In this document: positions 6,865-9,112 of the stretch, piece by piece | Layout: each line of letters begins with the position of its first letter | How positions within the stretch are numbered: the first letter of the stretch is position 1 | Source: Gemmataceae bacterium | GTDB taxonomy: Bacteria; Planctomycetota; Planctomycetia; Gemmatales; Gemmataceae | Direction of reading: 5' to 3' | Length of the DNA stretch: 9,112 nt | Assembly: GCA_025056835.1 (NCBI GenBank) | Contig: JANWVS010000049.1 | Coordinates: 1 to 9,112 of the forward strand | Made by a program: the position numbers and the translations under genes | The notes under the pieces: model-generated | What the model was told of the DNA's origin: nothing | Database searches by the model: none | The model's input: the letters and a program-made list of their open reading frames with translations, nothing else

Positions 6865-8519
6865 TGCGGTCGATCGTGGCTGGCCAGCGCCGGTGGACGG
6901 ACGAGCGGCACCGTGCGGTCGCGGAGGATGGCGGCCACGACCTCCACGTCGGGCCGAGCCGCGTCCATCACCGGTTTGGGATAAATGCCCAGGAAGAAAC
7001 ACAAGGCCAAAATCGGCGCCAAGATGGCGACTTCGCGGCCGTTGAGGTCGGCAATGTCGCGGCCTTCGTGTTCTGGTTCCTTCAGGGGACCGAAGAACAC
7101 CTGCCGCAACATCGTCAGCAAGTACCAGGCGCCCAAGAGGATGCCGGCGGCGGCGAGGATCGTAAGCTCCGGCATCGTGGCAAACGCCCCAAACAGGCAC
7201 AGCGCTTCGCCGACGAAGCCGTTCAACCCCGGCAAGCCGGCACTGGCCAGGCAGATGACGACCATGCACGTCGTCAGGCCGCCCAGTTTCGCGCCTAGGC
7301 CGCCGTAGTCGGCCATCCGCCGCGTATGGTAGCGGTCGTACAGCATGCCGACGATCAAAAACAGCGCCCCCGTGGACAGGCCGTGGTTGATCATTTGCAG
7401 CAAACTCCCCATCAAGCCGGCCTGGTTCAGCGCGAACATGCCAAGCATGCAAAAGCCGAGATGGCTGATCGAGCTGTAGGCCACGAGCTTCTTGACGTCG
7501 TCTTGGGCCAAGGCGCACAAGGCGCCATACAGGATGCCGACGACCGCCAGCGTGCCGACCACCGGGACGCCGACGATCGCACACGCGTCGGGCGTCAGCG
7601 GCAAGGCCAGGCGGAGGAAACCGTAGGTGCCCAGTTTGAGCAAGACGCCGGCGAGAAGGACGCTGCCGGCCGTCGGGGCTTCGACGTGGGCCAACGGCAG
7701 CCAGGTGTGGACCGGAAACAGCGGCACCTTGACCGCGAAGCCGACCAACAGCGCCAAGAAGACCCAGGTCTGGAAGTCGAGCCACGCGGCCCGGTCCGCC
7801 TCCAGGGCGGCGCGCAGACGAAGAATCAGTTCAGGGATCGAAAATGTCAGCGATCGTTCCGGCGACGCCTGACAGCAGGCGGCCACCACCGCCAGCAGTC
7901 CCAACAGCGTGATGACGCTGCCGGCAAGCGTGAAGATGAAGAACTTCCGCGCCGCGTGGCGCCGTTCCGGGCCACCCCAGATGCCGATCAGGAAAAACAG
8001 CGGTACCAGGGTCAACTCGAAGAAGATGTAGAACAGGATGATGTCGAACGCCAGAAAGACGCCCGTCATGCCCGCGCCCAACGCCAGCAGCCAGGCGTAG
8101 TATTCGGGGACCCGCTCCTGAATCGACGGCCAGGAGATCAAGACGGCGCTGACCATGAGCAGCGCGGTCAGGTCGATGAGCCACACGTTCAAGCCGTCGA
8201 CGCCGAGGTAGAATTGCACGGCGCCGCGTTGGCCGAAGTCGAGCAGCATCCAGGTCGTCGCGTGAGGCCGGGCGGGGTCGGCCCCGGGGACCAATTCGGG
8301 GCGGAACGTGGCCGCGGCGTGCTCGCCCGGCGGACGGACGCCGCGCACCGCGAGAAATTGGGCCGTGACCAGCACCGCCAAGGCCAGCGCCGTCAGGGTA
8401 GCCGCCAGGCTCCACCAGCGGATCCAAGCCGCTCGGCGCGGCCCCAGCACTGCCGCCACCAGCGCCGCCGCCAGCGGCACGACCATCAACCCCACGACCG
8501 ACAGCGTTGCCATGTCCAT
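6861..8519 (-). CDS. nuoM: NADH-quinone oxidoreductase subunit M
   Basis: This is the NuoM (ND4-like) proton-pumping antiporter subunit of complex I, 552 residues from the chosen start. Key segments are DIILFYIFFELTLVPLFFLI (159-178), FAVKVPLFPVHTWLPLAHVE (261-280), AGVLLKLGTYGFLRL (290-304), AQDDVKKLVAYSSISHLGF (338-356) and PGLNGFVGEALCLF (430-443). E168, K264, K295 and E438 occupy the spots of the essential glutamates and lysines described for E. coli NuoM; H271 and H278 are the channel histidines, all matched by eye. A periplasmic stretch at about 57-95, rich in Pro, Arg and His, separates the first helix from the next ones. The start is uncertain: ATG at 8519, ATG at 8513 and GTG at 8531 are all in frame and none has a well-placed Shine-Dalgarno sequence. 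I took the first ATG. The gene follows nuoL and overlaps nuoN by 4 nt. Confidence 0.96.
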   Translation of the reverse strand: MDMATLSVVGLMVVPLAAALVAAVLGPRRAAWIRWWSLAATLTALALAVLVTAQFLAVRGVRPPGEHAAATFRPELVPGADPARPHATTWMLLDFGQRGAVQFYLGVDGLNVWLIDLTALLMVSAVLISWPSIQERVPEYYAWLLALGAGMTGVFLAFDIILFYIFFELTLVPLFFLIGIWGGPERRHAARKFFIFTLAGSVITLLGLLAVVAACCQASPERSLTFSIPELILRLRAALEADRAAWLDFQTWVFLALLVGFAVKVPLFPVHTWLPLAHVEAPTAGSVLLAGVLLKLGTYGFLRLALPLTPDACAIVGVPVVGTLAVVGILYGALCALAQDDVKKLVAYSSISHLGFCMLGMFALNQAGLMGSLLQMINHGLSTGALFLIVGMLYDRYHTRRMADYGGLGAKLGGLTTCMVVICLASAGLPGLNGFVGEALCLFGAFATMPELTILAAAGILLGAWYLLTMLRQVFFGPLKEPEHEGRDIADLNGREVAILAPILALCFFLGIYPKPVMDAARPDVEVVAAILRDRTVPLVRPPALASHDRPQ

Positions 8520-8601
8520 TGCCGCATCCACGCCCCACAGCCGGCGAACTTTCGCGCTGCCGTCGTCCTCAGCCGCGCGCCGCGTTCTTCCGGCGACTTT
8601 T

Positions 8602-8610
8602 ACCTCCTCC
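8602..8610 (-). promoter_or_regulatory. Strong Shine-Dalgarno-like sequence without a start codon, upstream of nuoM
   Basis: On the minus strand the sequence is GGAGGAGGT, close to the perfect anti-16S complement, beginning 6 nt after the nuoL stop codon (8619-8617). The next 60 nt contain no ATG, GTG or TTG; the first is a GTG at 8538 out of the nuoM frame, then the in-frame GTG at 8531. The nuoM frame itself has no stop codon between this site and its start, so NuoM could begin earlier at a non-standard codon (for example GTC at 8597-8595). Confidence 0.5.
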
Positions 8611-8616
8611 GGTCCG

Positions 8617-9112
8617 TCAGCGTAAAATCGTCGCCACCAGGAACCCGCCCACCCCCAAGGCCATCAGCAGCGCGTAGAACTGTACGAGACCGTTTTGAAA
8701 AGGCCGCATCAGGTAGCCTGCCAGCGCCGGTATCTGGGCGAGCAATTCAATGATCCCATCCACAAGGTACAGATCGAGCAACCGCAGCAAGCGGGCCAGG
8801 GCCTCGACCGGCCGCACGAAGAGGGCCTCGAATAGCTCATCGAGGTAAAACCTGTTGCGCGACCAGGCATACAAGCCGCCCACGGCGCGGCACAGCGACT
8901 CGGCCAGCGTCGGGGTGCGAACATAAGCCGCATACGCCAAGCCGATGCCCCCCAGGGCGATGGCGCTGCTGAGGAGCATGAGCAGCCAATTGAGGTGATG
9001 CTCTCCCGTTGGCTGCAAGTGGGCGGGCCATTGGGGGCCGATCCAGCGGTCGACGAACAGGTGTTCGAGGATGCCGGTCGGTCCGAAGGTGATGCCGACG
9101 AGCACGGCGCCG
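8617..9112 (-). CDS. nuoL: NADH-quinone oxidoreductase subunit L, C-terminal part
   Basis: About 165 codons of the 3' end are visible; the frame stays open to the right edge, so most of the gene (the family is usually 600-700 residues) lies outside. The visible part matches the C-terminus of NuoL (ND5-like): a transmembrane helix (HHLNWLLMLLSSAIALGGIG), the segment RNRFYLDELFEALFVRPV and LLDLYLVDGIIELLAQIPAL, and a last helix FQNGLVQFYALLMALGVG before the stop. In complex I this region carries the long lateral helix that runs along the membrane arm beside NuoM and NuoN, followed by the final anchoring helix. The YLDE and FV-RP motifs and the VQ-YALLM ending are typical of NuoL and separate it from NuoM and NuoN. 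The gene order nuoL-nuoM-nuoN is the standard end of a nuo operon. The call is firm although the proton channel part cannot be inspected. Confidence 0.94.
   Translation of the reverse strand, partial: GAVLVGITFGPTGILEHLFVDRWIGPQWPAHLQPTGEHHLNWLLMLLSSAIALGGIGLAYAAYVRTPTLAESLCRAVGGLYAWSRNRFYLDELFEALFVRPVEALARLLRLLDLYLVDGIIELLAQIPALAGYLMRPFQNGLVQFYALLMALGVGGFLVATILR

Noticed and set aside
6865..7785. Upstream in-frame extension of nuoN into nuoM
   Set aside because: The extension is nuoM read in another frame, with Arg-rich low-complexity sequence. NuoN homology begins at the ATG at 6864, which overlaps the nuoM stop in the usual way.
7326..8753. A 475-codon open frame on the plus strand opposite nuoM
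   Set aside because: The product is dominated by Gln, Arg, Asp and Gly, which is the complement of a hydrophobic membrane protein. It overlaps nuoM and the end of nuoL.
5317..9112. The antiporter-like genes as an Mrp/Mnh sodium-proton antiporter operon
   Set aside because: The order L-M-N, the NuoL C-terminus with its lateral helix segment and the NuoN-specific motifs fit complex I. No small Mrp subunits lie between the genes.
649..9112. A functional link between the CXXCH-containing secreted module and complex I
   Set aside because: The two operons converge and are transcribed separately, and complex I does not need a periplasmic c-type cytochrome. Adjacency alone is not evidence.

Overview
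The window is a high-GC stretch of bacterial chromosome that looks planctomycetal, most likely from the Gemmata-like lineages. The main evidence is a secreted three-gene cluster built from families strongly expanded in Planctomycetes: DUF1549/DUF1553 (PSCyt2/PSD1), DUF1501, and a multi-EF-hand protein. No phage, transposon, CRISPR, tRNA or rRNA signal was seen. The lineage call rests on gene families recognised by eye.

Layout: (1) 1-185, minus strand: the first 61 codons of mnmG (gidA), running off the left edge. (2) 186-648: a spacer of about 460 bp between divergent genes, with no convincing gene; it must hold the start signals of mnmG and of the next operon. (3) 649-5262, plus strand: a tight operon of a DUF1549/DUF1553 protein with a CXXCH motif, a Tat-exported DUF1501 protein, and a secreted protein with about ten EF-hand-like loops. 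The gaps are 40 nt and then a 4-nt ATGA overlap. (4) 5263-5316: a 54-bp gap between convergent genes, with an 8-bp perfect inverted repeat. (5) 5317-9112, minus strand: the end of a respiratory complex I operon, transcribed nuoL (3' part only), nuoM, nuoN. nuoM and nuoN overlap by 4 nt. A 97-nt stretch between the nuoL stop codon and the chosen nuoM start holds a very strong Shine-Dalgarno-like sequence with no start codon at the proper distance.

How the genes work together: NuoL, NuoM and NuoN are the three antiporter-like proton-pumping subunits of the complex I membrane arm. The three plus-strand proteins all carry export signals (two Sec-like, one Tat-like) and probably act together outside the cytoplasm; their biochemical role is not known from sequence. 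The two operons converge and are not co-transcribed, so nothing here ties them functionally. MnmG is an unrelated tRNA-modification housekeeping enzyme.

The most noteworthy points are the EF-hand protein's four loop pairs, each spaced exactly 23 residues apart; the CXXCH motif in a protein without a separate cytochrome domain; and the orphan Shine-Dalgarno sequence ahead of nuoM. The rest looks like ordinary planctomycete chromosome.
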